Origin: an uncultured Eggerthellaceae bacterium | Lineage (GTDB): Bacteria > Actinomycetota > Coriobacteriia > Coriobacteriales > Eggerthellaceae | DNA: 7,052 nt | Direction: 5' to 3' | NCBI GenBank assembly: GCA_949450265.1 | Contig: CASTMW010000078.1 | Coordinates: 1-7,052 of the forward strand | Shown: positions 1-6,344 of the stretch, piece by piece | Layout: every line of letters begins with the position of its first letter | Numbering within the stretch: position 1 is the stretch's first letter | Notes under the pieces: generated by a model | Database searches by the model: none | Told to the model about the DNA's origin: nothing | Seen by the model: only the letters and a program-made list of their open reading frames with translations | Made by a program: the position numbers and the translations under genes

Positions 1-387
1 CACCATGATGACGGAGCGCTCGTAGCCCTCGGGCATCTTGTAATAGTATTCCTCGGGCAGGTGCGTCTGCTCGTTGCGCACCAGTCCGATGTGCCCCACG
101 TGCGCGAACGGCATGAGCTCCAACAGGCCGTCGACCATGCCGAGGCCCGCGCGTAGGATAGGCACGATGGTGAAGAAGTCGTCCTTCAGAACGGGGAAAT
201 CGCCCCGGCAGATGGGTGTTTCCACGCTGACCAGCTCGGTGGGGAAATCACGCGTGATCTCGTAGCCCATCAACAGCGACACTTCCCTTACCAGCGTTCG
301 GAACTCCGGCGAGGACGTCCGCTTATCCCGCATCTGCGTCAGCTTCGCTTCGATCAGCGGGTGCTCGATGATATGCAATTCCCCCAT
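1..387 (-). CDS. upp: Uracil phosphoribosyltransferase, N-terminal 129 residues (cut by window edge)
   Basis: This cytosolic pyrimidine-salvage enzyme joins uracil to PRPP to give UMP and pyrophosphate. The 129 visible residues match the family along their length. They include an N-terminal IIEHPLIEAKLTQMRDK segment (residues 6-22), VPILRAGLGMVDG (75-87), which is the UPRTase hallmark, and GLVRNEQT (101-108), which corresponds to the MYRNEET stretch of the E. coli enzyme. The fragment stops at SVIMV, just before the expected DPMLATGGS PRPP-binding loop, so roughly the last 80 residues are outside the window. The ATG at 385-387 is supported by a strong ribosome-binding site, GAGGAAGG, ending 5 bases upstream. 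The gene follows the SDR after 56 bp. A TAGAAT-like -10 (422-427) lies in that gap but has no convincing -35, so read-through from the SDR gene is also possible. Identity is very secure. Confidence 0.96.
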   Translation of the reverse strand, partial: MGELHIIEHPLIEAKLTQMRDKRTSSPEFRTLVREVSLLMGYEITRDFPTELVSVETPICRGDFPVLKDDFFTIVPILRAGLGMVDGLLELMPFAHVGHIGLVRNEQTHLPEEYYYKMPEGYERSVIMV

Positions 388-443
388 AAGGCCCTTCCTC
401 AATATGTGCGTGCTACAAGGTATTCTAGCGCGGATCGCGGCGA

Positions 444-1208
444 TCAGGTGTGCATATGGATGCCGCCATCCACCATGAAGGATTGACCGGTGAAGTAGCC
501 GCCTTCGTCGCTCACCAAGAACACGATGAGTGGCGCACAATCCTCTTCGGTGGTGCCGATGCGATGGAGCGGACTCTTCGCTTCTAGGCTCTTCAGGGCC
601 TCAGGCTGCGTTTCGCGGAAGAAATCGGTAGCGATGATGGGCAGGAACACGTTCGCGGTGATGCCGTACTTGCCCCATTCGCGCGCGCCTGTGCGCGTGA
701 TCGCGCGGATGGCCTCCTTGGCCATGCCATAGGCGCCGAAACCCTCGTTGCCGTCGTAGCCCGCGGCCGATGCTGTGTTGATGATACGACCGTGACCGCT
801 CTCTTTGAGGTACGGAAAGCATTCCTTCATGAACAGCATAGTGGCCAGCGCGCCGCTCTGATAGGCCATCATGGCGTATTCGATGTCGATGTCCTGGATC
901 TCGCGGTAGGACATGGAGCCCTGCGCGCAGTTGATCAGGATGTCCACACCACCGAACGCATCGATGCACTGCGTAACAACGTTCTTGATCTGGGCGGGAT
1001 CGGTCACATCGCAGGCAACCGGCAGCACCTCGGCTCCTTCGGCAGCCAGTTCGTCCTTGAGCTCTTCGAGCTTCTCCATGCGGCGGGCGCACGCACAGAT
1101 CTTCGCGCCATGCTGGGCGAGCACCTTGGCCAACCCGCGACCCACCCCCGAGCTGGCGCCGGTCACGATAGCCACTCTTCCTGCAAGTTTCTTCATGTTG
1201 TCGCTCAT
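444..1208 (-). CDS. Short-chain dehydrogenase/reductase (SDR), NAD(P)-dependent, substrate unknown
   Basis: This is a 254-residue classical-type SDR, the usual family length. These enzymes are cytosolic and move hydride between NAD(P)(H) and an alcohol or carbonyl. The cofactor-binding glycine motif TGASSGVG is at residues 16-23. Two arginines after the second strand (R42-R43) suggest NADP(H) rather than NAD(H). A CDVTD segment (66-70) contacts adenine. The catalytic Ser147, Tyr160 and Lys164 (YGMAK) are intact, and the C-terminal YFTGQSFMVDGG is typical. Two departures stand out: the usual NNAG motif reads NCAQ (93-96), and the tetrad Asn expected three residues before G119 is Tyr116. I chose the ATG at 1206-1208 because it gives a normal SDR N-terminus. 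An in-frame TTG at 1254-1256 would add 16 residues but has no ribosome-binding site, and the chosen ATG also has only a weak one. Hydroxysteroid or xenobiotic dehydrogenases are plausible in gut Coriobacteriia, but nothing here fixes the substrate. Confidence 0.9.
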   Translation of the reverse strand: MSDNMKKLAGRVAIVTGASSGVGRGLAKVLAQHGAKICACARRMEKLEELKDELAAEGAEVLPVACDVTDPAQIKNVVTQCIDAFGGVDILINCAQGSMSYREIQDIDIEYAMMAYQSGALATMLFMKECFPYLKESGHGRIINTASAAGYDGNEGFGAYGMAKEAIRAITRTGAREWGKYGITANVFLPIIATDFFRETQPEALKSLEAKSPLHRIGTTEEDCAPLIVFLVSDEGGYFTGQSFMVDGGIHMHT

Positions 1209-1230
1209 AGCATCACACCATTTCTCGTTG

Positions 1231-1310
1231 GGTCCGTTCAGTTGACCGCTGTTCAACCAGTCTTGGTCGACAGTTCTGGATCAGTCGGTTTCAGGTCGAT
1301 CAGTTCTGAC
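1231..1310. repeat. Cluster of short related repeats in the SDR leader
   Basis: On the plus strand, GGTCGATCAGTTCTGA (1294-1309) and GGTCGACAGTTCTGG (1265-1279) are near-identical apart from one inserted base and the last position. Their starts are 29 bp apart, close to three helical turns. A looser third copy, GGTCCGTTCAGTTGACC, sits at 1231-1247. The first copy contains the small inverted repeat TCAG-TT-CTGA. They sit at or just downstream of the candidate start site, where repressor operators often lie. The regulator is unknown and not encoded in this window. Confidence 0.45.
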
Positions 1311-1317
1311 TATAGCA
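1309..1317 (-). promoter_or_regulatory. Candidate extended -10 promoter for the SDR gene
   Basis: Read on the minus strand, this is TGCTATAGT: a TATAGT hexamer (5 of 6 to TATAAT) preceded by the TGN extension. No good -35 hexamer lies 16-18 bases upstream, which is common for extended -10 promoters. A start near 1302 would give an SDR leader of about 95 nt containing the repeats at 1231-1309. This is inferred from base matches only. Confidence 0.4.
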
Positions 1318-1355
1318 CGCAAGGTTTCACACGTCCGCGCCTTCCGCAATGCACG

Positions 1356-1379
1356 CGCTGCGGCGGGGGTATCGCAGCG
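1356..1379. repeat. GC-rich hairpin with 7-bp perfect stem
   Basis: CGCTGCG (1356-1362) and CGCAGCG (1373-1379) form a perfect 7-bp stem around a 10-base loop. It lies downstream of the DUF1287 gene in the direction of its transcription. It could slow or end transcription, but no T-run follows, so it is not a classical intrinsic terminator. A second, smaller hairpin (TCGCT/AGCGA, 1430-1443) lies nearer the DUF1287 stop. Confidence 0.35.
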
Positions 1380-1464
1380 GAAAACGGTCACGCCAGTTGG
1401 CAGCACCCGGCAACACCACCACCCGTACGTCGCTTGCGAGCGATCTGTCCTGCGGCGCTCTAGG

Positions 1465-2139
1465 CTATTCAGATATGCGGTAGTGCTCCGTCAGGTCACC
1501 ACGCGCATCTAGGATATCCTCTTCATACGACGCTTGCAGCGGACCAACATGGTGGATGACGTATGGAACACCGTTCGCATTGCGCCGATCGGACACGATG
1601 CCGATGTGATCCCCGAACAGAACGATGTCGCCACCCTGCCATTCTTCAAGCCCGGAGGTGTCAGTCGTCAGCTTCACCGCATGACGATCGAAGTACACAC
1701 GAAGGTTGCGCACGCGGCGAAAGTCGATGGCCGGGTCAGGGGCATCTATGTCGTACGCTTCTGGAGCAGCTGCGATGTCGTCCTGGACCAGCTGCATCAG
1801 ATCGTAGCCCGCAGCACGCGTCGCATTCGCCACCACGTCGGTGCACACGCCGAAGCCATCGTTCGGGTAGCCAGTCTCAGCGTAGTACTTGCTCTTGTAT
1901 TTCGGGCGCGTGGCAACGTAATTGAGCGCTCCTTGCAGGATGTCTACCTGGTCGTCGATGCCATCGTTATCCTTATCCACGCTGCTATGGATCTGCTCGA
2001 TGGGTGGGGTATATGAATCTGGCAAGCGCTCCGTGGACGTGGTCTGGAACAGTCGCTGGTCGAATACAACGAAGGCAACAACCGCCAGAGACACCACGAT
2101 AGCAATCACTATGAGAATGATCTTTGTGCGCGCCTTCAC
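1465..2139 (-). CDS. Membrane-anchored DUF1287 family protein, predicted NlpC/P60-like hydrolase
   Basis: This 224-residue protein has an N-terminal hydrophobic segment (about residues 7-26) after a short basic start, giving a signal-anchor with the rest outside the membrane. The DUF1287 core is recognisable: YPNDGFGVCTDVV (91-103), AAGYDLMQLVQDDI (109-122), PDPAIDFRRVRNL (134-146), GDIVLFGDHIGIVSD (170-184) and VPYVIHHVG (191-199). Cys99, His178 and His196 fit the Cys-His-His pattern of NlpC/P60-type hydrolases, so a cell-wall amide substrate is a reasonable guess. DUF1287 chemistry is not firmly established to my knowledge. Between anchor and core lies VDKDNDGIDDQVD (54-66), which resembles a DxDxDG calcium-binding loop. 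The start is GTG at 2137-2139, backed by the ribosome-binding site GAGGTG five bases upstream. It has its own 110-bp upstream spacer, with a small inverted repeat at 2167-2186. Family assignment is strong and the function is inferred. Confidence 0.88.
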   Translation of the reverse strand: MKARTKIILIVIAIVVSLAVVAFVVFDQRLFQTTSTERLPDSYTPPIEQIHSSVDKDNDGIDDQVDILQGALNYVATRPKYKSKYYAETGYPNDGFGVCTDVVANATRAAGYDLMQLVQDDIAAAPEAYDIDAPDPAIDFRRVRNLRVYFDRHAVKLTTDTSGLEEWQGGDIVLFGDHIGIVSDRRNANGVPYVIHHVGPLQASYEEDILDARGDLTEHYRISE

Positions 2140-2166
2140 AATGTCACCTCGGTTTCACATATAACT

Positions 2167-2186
2167 ATTTGCCTTTAGCAGCAAAT
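2167..2186. promoter_or_regulatory. Inverted repeat upstream of the DUF1287 gene, possible operator
   Basis: ATTTGC (2167-2172) and GCAAAT (2181-2186) form a perfect 6-bp inverted repeat with an 8-base spacer, about 28 bases upstream of the GTG start. On the minus strand a weak promoter-like pair (TTGCTG, 17 bases, TATGTG) overlaps it. No T-run follows on the minus strand, so a terminator for the SRAP gene is less likely. It may be an operator or chance. Confidence 0.3.
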
Positions 2187-2249
2187 CCGCCCATATCGTG
2201 GCCTGCCAATCTTATATCGCCGCTGCCCATCCGCCCGTCACCCAGTGAT

Positions 2250-2876
2250 CTACAGCGCAGGCTGCGCCTCCAGCCTGATAGATGACCGGTCGGCAAGCTG
2301 GCGATAATCGGAACTGAACCAAACCGGCAGCTCTTCCCTGCGTATAACAAGCGGCATACGATGATGGACCGGCTCCATATCCGCATTCGCCTCGGTCGTC
2401 ACCATGGAAAAGCTGTCGCCCCTCCATGTGCATCCGATCAGGATGACATCCTGTCCCGGCACGCGAAACTCGTACTTCCGCTTCACAGGCTTGCCCGTCT
2501 TCGGCGAGGGATAGGTCTCGTCGCGATGCGTCTCGAAGAACGCCGCGACCGGGATGGCGCACCTCCTGTGCTCCATCGAATCGCGCCACATCGGCTTCGC
2601 GGCGCTCTCGATGCGCGTGTTGAACACGACGCCCGGCTTCCACGACTCCTCAAATCCCCACGAAAGCTCACTGACACCGAGCGATCCGACACTAACAAAC
2701 CCCGCCACATCCGCGGTATCGAACCTAGGAACGATGAGCGGCGCTACCGTTTTCGGATACGCCTCCAACATGCGCGCAGGCCAATCCGGCTCGTAGTTGA
2801 ACGGAGCGCCGATCTCGATCCTCTGCACAATATCGAGCACCTCGTCATAAGTGAATATGATGCATTTCCCACACAT
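2250..2876 (-). CDS. SRAP (SOS response-associated peptidase) family protein, YedK/HMCES-like
   Basis: SRAP proteins bind abasic sites in single-stranded DNA and form a thiazolidine cross-link through Cys2 after removal of Met1, protecting the lesion. The 208 residues show the family signatures: MCGKC at the N-terminus (Cys2), LSWGF (71-75), FNTRIE (85-90, the NARxE-type motif with N86), RRCAIPVAAFFE (104-115, E115 as in GFYEW) and HHRMPLVI (171-178, H171 as in HDRMP). I placed the start at the ATG at 2874-2876 because Cys must be residue 2 for activity. The frame stays open 50 codons further upstream, but that extension is unrelated to the family. No good ribosome-binding site sits before this ATG; a GGAG occurs about 17 bases away. 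The trailing W of GFYEW is Thr here. The protein is slightly shorter than E. coli YedK because its C-terminal end is trimmed. It is separated from its neighbours by 110 and 238 bp, and no clear LexA box is visible. Confidence 0.92.
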   Translation of the reverse strand: MCGKCIIFTYDEVLDIVQRIEIGAPFNYEPDWPARMLEAYPKTVAPLIVPRFDTADVAGFVSVGSLGVSELSWGFEESWKPGVVFNTRIESAAKPMWRDSMEHRRCAIPVAAFFETHRDETYPSPKTGKPVKRKYEFRVPGQDVILIGCTWRGDSFSMVTTEANADMEPVHHRMPLVIRREELPVWFSSDYRQLADRSSIRLEAQPAL

Positions 2877-3114
2877 GGGAACAATACTATCAGCTCCGCT
2901 AATATCCCGACACGTAATATGGCACCCCGCAATGTTGAGAAATGTGGGCACGCCTGCAAGATTGCACAGGCAGAAGCAGCGAACTTGCTCCAAGTCCACA
3001 TAAGGCCGACCGGCGTGGCAATGCACCTAAAGTCGAATTAAAGTGCCCATTAGGGTAGAAAATAAGAGCCGTCCGGATTGCCGGATTGCCGCACTCCCGT
3101 ACAATCTGCGGGCA
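2877..3114. other. Intergenic region between the XRE membrane protein and the SRAP gene
   Basis: These 238 bases hold no gene I can support. The HTH-proximal end (3058-3090) has a tandem CCGGATTG repeat that folds into a short hairpin followed on the minus strand by a T-rich stretch. The remainder must contain the SRAP promoter, but I see no convincing -35/-10 pair and no actinobacterial GAAC-N4-GTTC LexA box. A 40-codon plus-strand frame (2919-3041) is listed under rejected items. Confidence 0.5.
3059..3085 (-). terminator. Weak intrinsic terminator candidate after the XRE gene
   Basis: On the minus strand TCCGG-CAAT-CCGGA (3072-3085) forms a 5-bp stem with a 4-base loop, followed six bases later by TTATTTT (3059-3065). 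The stem is short and the T-run is displaced, so strength is doubtful. The stem arises from two tandem CCGGATTG units (3073-3088). Its position, about 30 bases past the stop codon of the HTH gene, is suitable. Confidence 0.35.
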
Positions 3115-3732
3115 TCAATTCAAAGCATTCACCACGATCACAAGAACGAACCCAGCGATCATCCCGAAACCGGCGCCGCAGATGAGCTTGACAGCGGAAG
3201 CCAGCAAAGGCCTTCGCCTTGAGAGAGCTTCGCCATCCTCAGGCACCTCCTCGCCCTCCATGAATGCGCTGATCTCGCGATATGTCACAAGATCGTGATT
3301 CTTCTTTATCCGCTCGATCCTCAAAGAGAGCAGAAGCGCCGGAATCCAGCAAGCTACCATGATGCCGATCCCCGCCAAGGATCCTGCCGTCATAAACGGG
3401 ATCGGTGTTGGGTCCTGCCAAACCGCATGTAGCCCGACCATGCAGGCAACCCCCATCAGGATCAGCATGATGGATCCGATCGACAACCTCTCCATCACCA
3501 ATGCGTCCTTGCTGATCATCTCTTTCATTGAAACCACGTCTCCTTTCACCAGTTCATCCAAGGAGGCGCCGAAGAGCTGACTGAGCAGCAGCAAGCTCTG
3601 CACGTCCGGATACGTCTTGCCATTCTCCCAACTAGACATCGTTTGCCTGGATACGAAGATGGTGTGAGCAACATCCTCCTGGGAGAGCCCCAAGCGCTCG
3701 CGATTCGCCTTAAGCCGATCAGGTAGCTCCAT
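3115..3732 (-). CDS. XRE-type helix-turn-helix protein with three predicted membrane helices
   Basis: This 205-residue protein starts with a Cro/C1-type DNA-binding domain (about residues 4-62). LSQEDVAHTIFVSRQTMSSWENGKTYPD is the usual helix-turn-helix core (written as two parts: LSQEDVAHTI, 16-25, and FVSRQTMSSWENG, 26-38), followed by LLLLSQLFGASLDELVKG (47-64). Three hydrophobic segments follow, at about 84-104, 112-137 and 177-202, the second and third split by a charged loop. It is therefore probably a membrane-tethered transcription factor. The ATG at 3730-3732 has a strong ribosome-binding site, AAAGGAGG, five bases upstream. A TTGATG-17-TATTTT promoter (3775-3803) and a 16-of-18-base palindrome (3825-3842) lie in front. 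It sits directly downstream of the ABC permease gene on the same strand, which suggests that it regulates or senses that exporter. The target is not shown by sequence. The HTH call is secure; the topology is an estimate. Confidence 0.9.
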   Translation of the reverse strand: MELPDRLKANRERLGLSQEDVAHTIFVSRQTMSSWENGKTYPDVQSLLLLSQLFGASLDELVKGDVVSMKEMISKDALVMERLSIGSIMLILMGVACMVGLHAVWQDPTPIPFMTAGSLAGIGIMVACWIPALLLSLRIERIKKNHDLVTYREISAFMEGEEVPEDGEALSRRRPLLASAVKLICGAGFGMIAGFVLVIVVNALN

Positions 3733-3774
3733 CGTTGCCTCCTTTCTCGAGACGAGGTTGTCATTCAGAACGCG

Positions 3775-3803
3775 AAAATACTACCAAGAATGCTTGACAT
3801 CAA
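3775..3803 (-). promoter_or_regulatory. Candidate sigma-70-type promoter of the XRE gene
   Basis: On the minus strand, TTGATG (3798-3803) and TATTTT (3775-3780) are separated by exactly 17 bases, each matching 4 of 6 consensus bases. Transcription would begin near 3768 and give a short leader carrying the AAAGGAGG ribosome-binding site. This would let the regulator be expressed separately from the transporter genes. Confidence 0.5.
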
Positions 3804-3824
3804 GGATCCACTACCGGCTTTTCG

Positions 3825-3842
3825 TGTAAAGAGTTCTTTACA
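3825..3842. promoter_or_regulatory. Perfect-armed palindrome, likely operator
   Basis: TGTAAAGA-GT-TCTTTACA has 8-bp perfect inverted arms around a 2-base centre, the size and symmetry expected of a dimeric HTH binding site. It lies 22 bp upstream of the candidate -35 of the XRE gene and about 50 bp past the permease stop codon. The obvious candidate ligand is the XRE protein encoded next to it, but other regulators are possible. It is not a terminator: the centre is too tight to form a loop without melting stem pairs, and no T-run follows. Confidence 0.5.
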
Positions 3843-3871
3843 TATGTCTCTGACCTTGTGTTCTATGGCAA

Positions 3872-3887
3872 ACGGTAGCGCTATCGT
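3872..3887. repeat. Near-palindrome just after the permease stop codon
   Basis: ACGGTAGC (3872-3879) abuts GCTATCGT (3880-3887), giving a 16-base inverted repeat with one non-complementary pair. On the minus strand it starts 4 bases after the permease stop and is followed by only three Ts. It may be a weak transcript-end hairpin or a second protein-binding site. Its sequence is unlike the palindrome at 3825-3842. Confidence 0.3.
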
Positions 3888-3891
3888 ATTA

Positions 3892-6339
3892 TCACTCCGC
3901 AACCAGTTCGCGAACGCTGACCTCTTTGATCCTTCTGGAGAACGCATACGCCGAAAGCGCAAAGGCAAGGGCAAAGACCGCACTGATGGCAAGCGCCTCC
4001 CAGGCAGGCAACACAAGGCTGAACGCGCCAACGCCGAACAGGCTGAACAGCATGCTGATAAGAGTGCCGCCTGCCGCCATCGTGAGGGCTGACCCAACCA
4101 AGGCGCCTACCGCCGACACGCCAAGAAAGCGCAGCGCAAACGACGCACGCAACGAGACCACCGTGAATCCCATCGCACGATAGATTCCCAGATCGCGGCG
4201 CTCAAACAGAAGTGTCCGTCTGCTTATCAGCATCACGGCAACGCAGACAAGGACCAGCGCGAAGGCGGACATGGCATAGCCTATGGTCACAAGCAGGTCC
4301 CTGGCGAGCAGAAGCATGTTTGTGCTCGAGCCGAACAACCCGGTCAGCTCGGTGTCGACTCTGTCCCCGAATCGGCTTGCAAGCGCCTGCGCCACCTCAT
4401 CGGCCTTGCCAGGATCAGCCAGCTGATACTGGCGCGAAACACCATCGGCCCCCAATTCCAGATCACCCATCTCCTGAAGTCCCTCATAGGTGAGGACGAT
4501 ACCGTTGCCGCCATTGAGCACCGACGAGAGCAATCCGCTCACGATATAGGTTCGCTCCTCACCATCGCCCTTTTCTACCTGCAGCTCATCGCCCACCGAA
4601 AGCCCCCTGGCACGGGCGAGGTTCAATCCCACGAGCGCCTCGTTGGCATGCTTGGGCGTGCGTCCCGAGACGATGGACGCATCTTCCAGAACACCCGTGT
4701 CGGAAAGCCCAACGAAGGTGCAAGCCTCACCGTTCAGGTTGAGTATCGCAGCGCTTTCCTCCCATTCGCGCGTGATGGGAGAAACGCCTTCTATAGTCTT
4801 GCGCACCTCGTCAAGGCTCACCTCCCGCGTATCGAAGCGAATCGATCCATCGCTCTTCCACACGCCGAAAGCCTTGTATACCGCATCATCTCCGGCAACT
4901 GCGCCGCCGATTCCGAAGCACAGCGCGACAAAAGCACACAGCAGCAGGGAGCAGGCGCTGACGCCCGCATAGTGCCCCTTCTCGGATGCGATCGCGCGCC
5001 ATGCCAACGACGCCTTCAAACGACTGCCCGATATCGCGCTCGCCCCGCGGGGAGAGAAGCGGATGTCGCCGTCGCCCTGCCTTAGCGCCGCCAAAGGCGT
5101 GATGCGCCCTATCTTGCGCGCCATCACGGCGATGCATGCCACGAGGGCCGCCAAGAGGGCGGCGCAACAGCAAATGCCCGCCCAGGGGAAGGATACCTCG
5201 ACCACGAGGATCCCTGTGATGAGCATGAACGCCGGCCAGAAGAGCGGCTCCAGAAGACAGCCCGCAACGAAGCCGAGAGCGAGGCCGACAAGCGCAGAGA
5301 GCGCGTATTGCATGATAAGGGCCCGGCGGAGCGCATTGCGCGGAAGCCCTACTCCTTTCAGGACGCCCCAGTCGGCATAGCCACCCTGTATGCTTGAGGA
5401 TGCCGTATGGAGACACAGGATGAGGGCCACCACGAACAAGATCAACGAGAATGCGGCAAGCACCGCAGTAATGACCTGCACGACCAGAAGGCTATAGCCG
5501 GAAAGGGTCTGCCGAGAGAAAAGCGTGTGTGCGGATTCGCCCCACGAGGTCTTGTCGTCGATACGCTGCGTCAGATCCCGGCCATCGATGCCCTGGGAGC
5601 GCGCCTCGGCCGTCAACATCACGTTGATCTGCCTGATGGGGTACGCCTCCTTCTCCAGGGACATGGCGCCGCTGGCGACGCCGGCGCCGGACGCGCCCGT
5701 CTTATCAACCTCCGCTAGCAGCTTCTCGAAAGTGTCGGGAGACAGGAGGTAGCGCTTTGTCTCCATGAAAGGCGTCCCAAACTGCGGATCTTCATAGAAT
5801 CCCGCGATACACAGAGAGGTCTCCTGCCCACCGATGTCGAGCACGAGGTAGTCGCCTATCTGTAGGTTGTTCAGGGTATGTTCCGCAACGCGAACATATA
5901 CTTCGTCGTTCGCCGGCCCCTCTCGAGTGTCACGATACGATGAGAAGTCATCGGCGAAGATGTTAAAGTCAAGGGACGAACCCCAAGCTTCATAGGCGCT
6001 CGCCGACGGCAGAACACCCTTGACGATCTCGTTTCCTTGGGCATCTTCGACGCGCGTCGGAGCCGCAAAAGCTTCGGTCACCCTCACCTCCTGCACTTCA
6101 GGAAGCGCTTCTATTTCATCAACATCCTTGTCGGTGAGGTTCGAGACCAGGTCATTGGCGGAGACATCCCCCGCTGCAACCTGGTCGAGCAAGGTCTCCT
6201 CGCGCTCCGAGAGATCGAAGAAAAGGCCGGTAGTCAACGTCAGCGCGAGAGCGACGAGGAACAAGAGCAGCGCAAGGCCGATGAACGTTCCCCTATCCTT
6301 CCGCAAGCCTGCAAGCGTCAACGTACGCAACGGTTCCAT
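3892..6339 (-). CDS. FtsX-family ABC transporter permease, two FtsX domains (MacB/LolE-like superfamily)
   Basis: This 815-residue integral membrane protein is the permease partner of the ATPase upstream. After a short cytoplasmic start and one membrane helix (about residues 19-40) comes a roughly 240-residue extracytoplasmic domain. Helices at about 281-310, 340-365 and 370-407 follow. A cytoplasmic linker leads to a helix near 458-483, a second extracytoplasmic domain (about 485-670) and a final helix set (about 684-705, 735-768, 780-800). The two FtsX units are internally alike: GVLKGVGLPRNALRRA (about 325-340) parallels GIYRAMGFTVVSLRAS (about 718-733). Such proteins usually act by mechanotransmission and move lipids, peptides or drugs out of the membrane or periplasmic face; the substrate here is unknown. 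I chose the ATG at 6337-6339 because AGGTGA lies six bases upstream. A GTG at 6346-6348 would add three residues but overlaps that site. The ATPase gene ends 9 bases earlier, so translation is probably coupled. The frame is intact. Confidence 0.93.
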   Translation of the reverse strand: MEPLRTLTLAGLRKDRGTFIGLALLLFLVALALTLTTGLFFDLSEREETLLDQVAAGDVSANDLVSNLTDKDVDEIEALPEVQEVRVTEAFAAPTRVEDAQGNEIVKGVLPSASAYEAWGSSLDFNIFADDFSSYRDTREGPANDEVYVRVAEHTLNNLQIGDYLVLDIGGQETSLCIAGFYEDPQFGTPFMETKRYLLSPDTFEKLLAEVDKTGASGAGVASGAMSLEKEAYPIRQINVMLTAEARSQGIDGRDLTQRIDDKTSWGESAHTLFSRQTLSGYSLLVVQVITAVLAAFSLILFVVALILCLHTASSSIQGGYADWGVLKGVGLPRNALRRALIMQYALSALVGLALGFVAGCLLEPLFWPAFMLITGILVVEVSFPWAGICCCAALLAALVACIAVMARKIGRITPLAALRQGDGDIRFSPRGASAISGSRLKASLAWRAIASEKGHYAGVSACSLLLCAFVALCFGIGGAVAGDDAVYKAFGVWKSDGSIRFDTREVSLDEVRKTIEGVSPITREWEESAAILNLNGEACTFVGLSDTGVLEDASIVSGRTPKHANEALVGLNLARARGLSVGDELQVEKGDGEERTYIVSGLLSSVLNGGNGIVLTYEGLQEMGDLELGADGVSRQYQLADPGKADEVAQALASRFGDRVDTELTGLFGSSTNMLLLARDLLVTIGYAMSAFALVLVCVAVMLISRRTLLFERRDLGIYRAMGFTVVSLRASFALRFLGVSAVGALVGSALTMAAGGTLISMLFSLFGVGAFSLVLPAWEALAISAVFALAFALSAYAFSRRIKEVSVRELVAE

Positions 6340-6344
6340 AGCGA

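Larger units (their letters stand above)
1209..1464. other. Intergenic region between the DUF1287 gene and the SDR gene
   Basis: No convincing gene is visible on either strand in these 256 bases. On the minus strand the SDR-proximal half (about 1231-1317) holds an extended -10 promoter candidate and a cluster of short related repeats. The distal half (about 1318-1464) is GC-rich. It contains two short hairpins (1356-1379 and 1430-1443), neither followed by a T-run in the direction of the DUF1287 gene. An open frame crossing it on the plus strand is antisense to the SDR and has no family resemblance. Confidence 0.6.

Noticed and set aside
601..1092. A 163-codon minus-strand frame inside the SDR gene
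   Set aside because: It is an arginine/histidine-rich alternate frame of the SDR, typical of high-GC shadows.
1254..1256. Upstream TTG start for the SDR gene
   Set aside because: There is no ribosome-binding site, the added 16 residues are not SDR-like, and it would put the coding region over the third repeat.
1231..1310. CRISPR-like array from the repeats upstream of the SDR gene
   Set aside because: The units are only about 16 bases, two good copies at most, with 13-17-base gaps and no cas genes.
1430..1443. Hairpin TCGCT-TGCG-AGCGA as terminator of the DUF1287 gene
   Set aside because: The stem is only 5 bp and no T-run follows on the minus strand.
792..1463. A 223-codon plus-strand frame antisense to the SDR and crossing the intergenic region
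   Set aside because: It mirrors the SDR coding frame, which has clear catalytic motifs, and shows no domain of its own.
2165..2386. Possible frameshifted C-terminus of the SRAP protein continuing to 2165
   Set aside because: The SRAP frame reaches a plausible family-like end at 2250, and the alternate frame shows no SRAP C-terminal motif.
2919..3041. A 40-codon plus-strand frame with CGHAC and a protein-like C-terminus
   Set aside because: It has no ribosome-binding site, opposes all other genes, and matches no family I recognise; CxxxC spacing alone is weak evidence.
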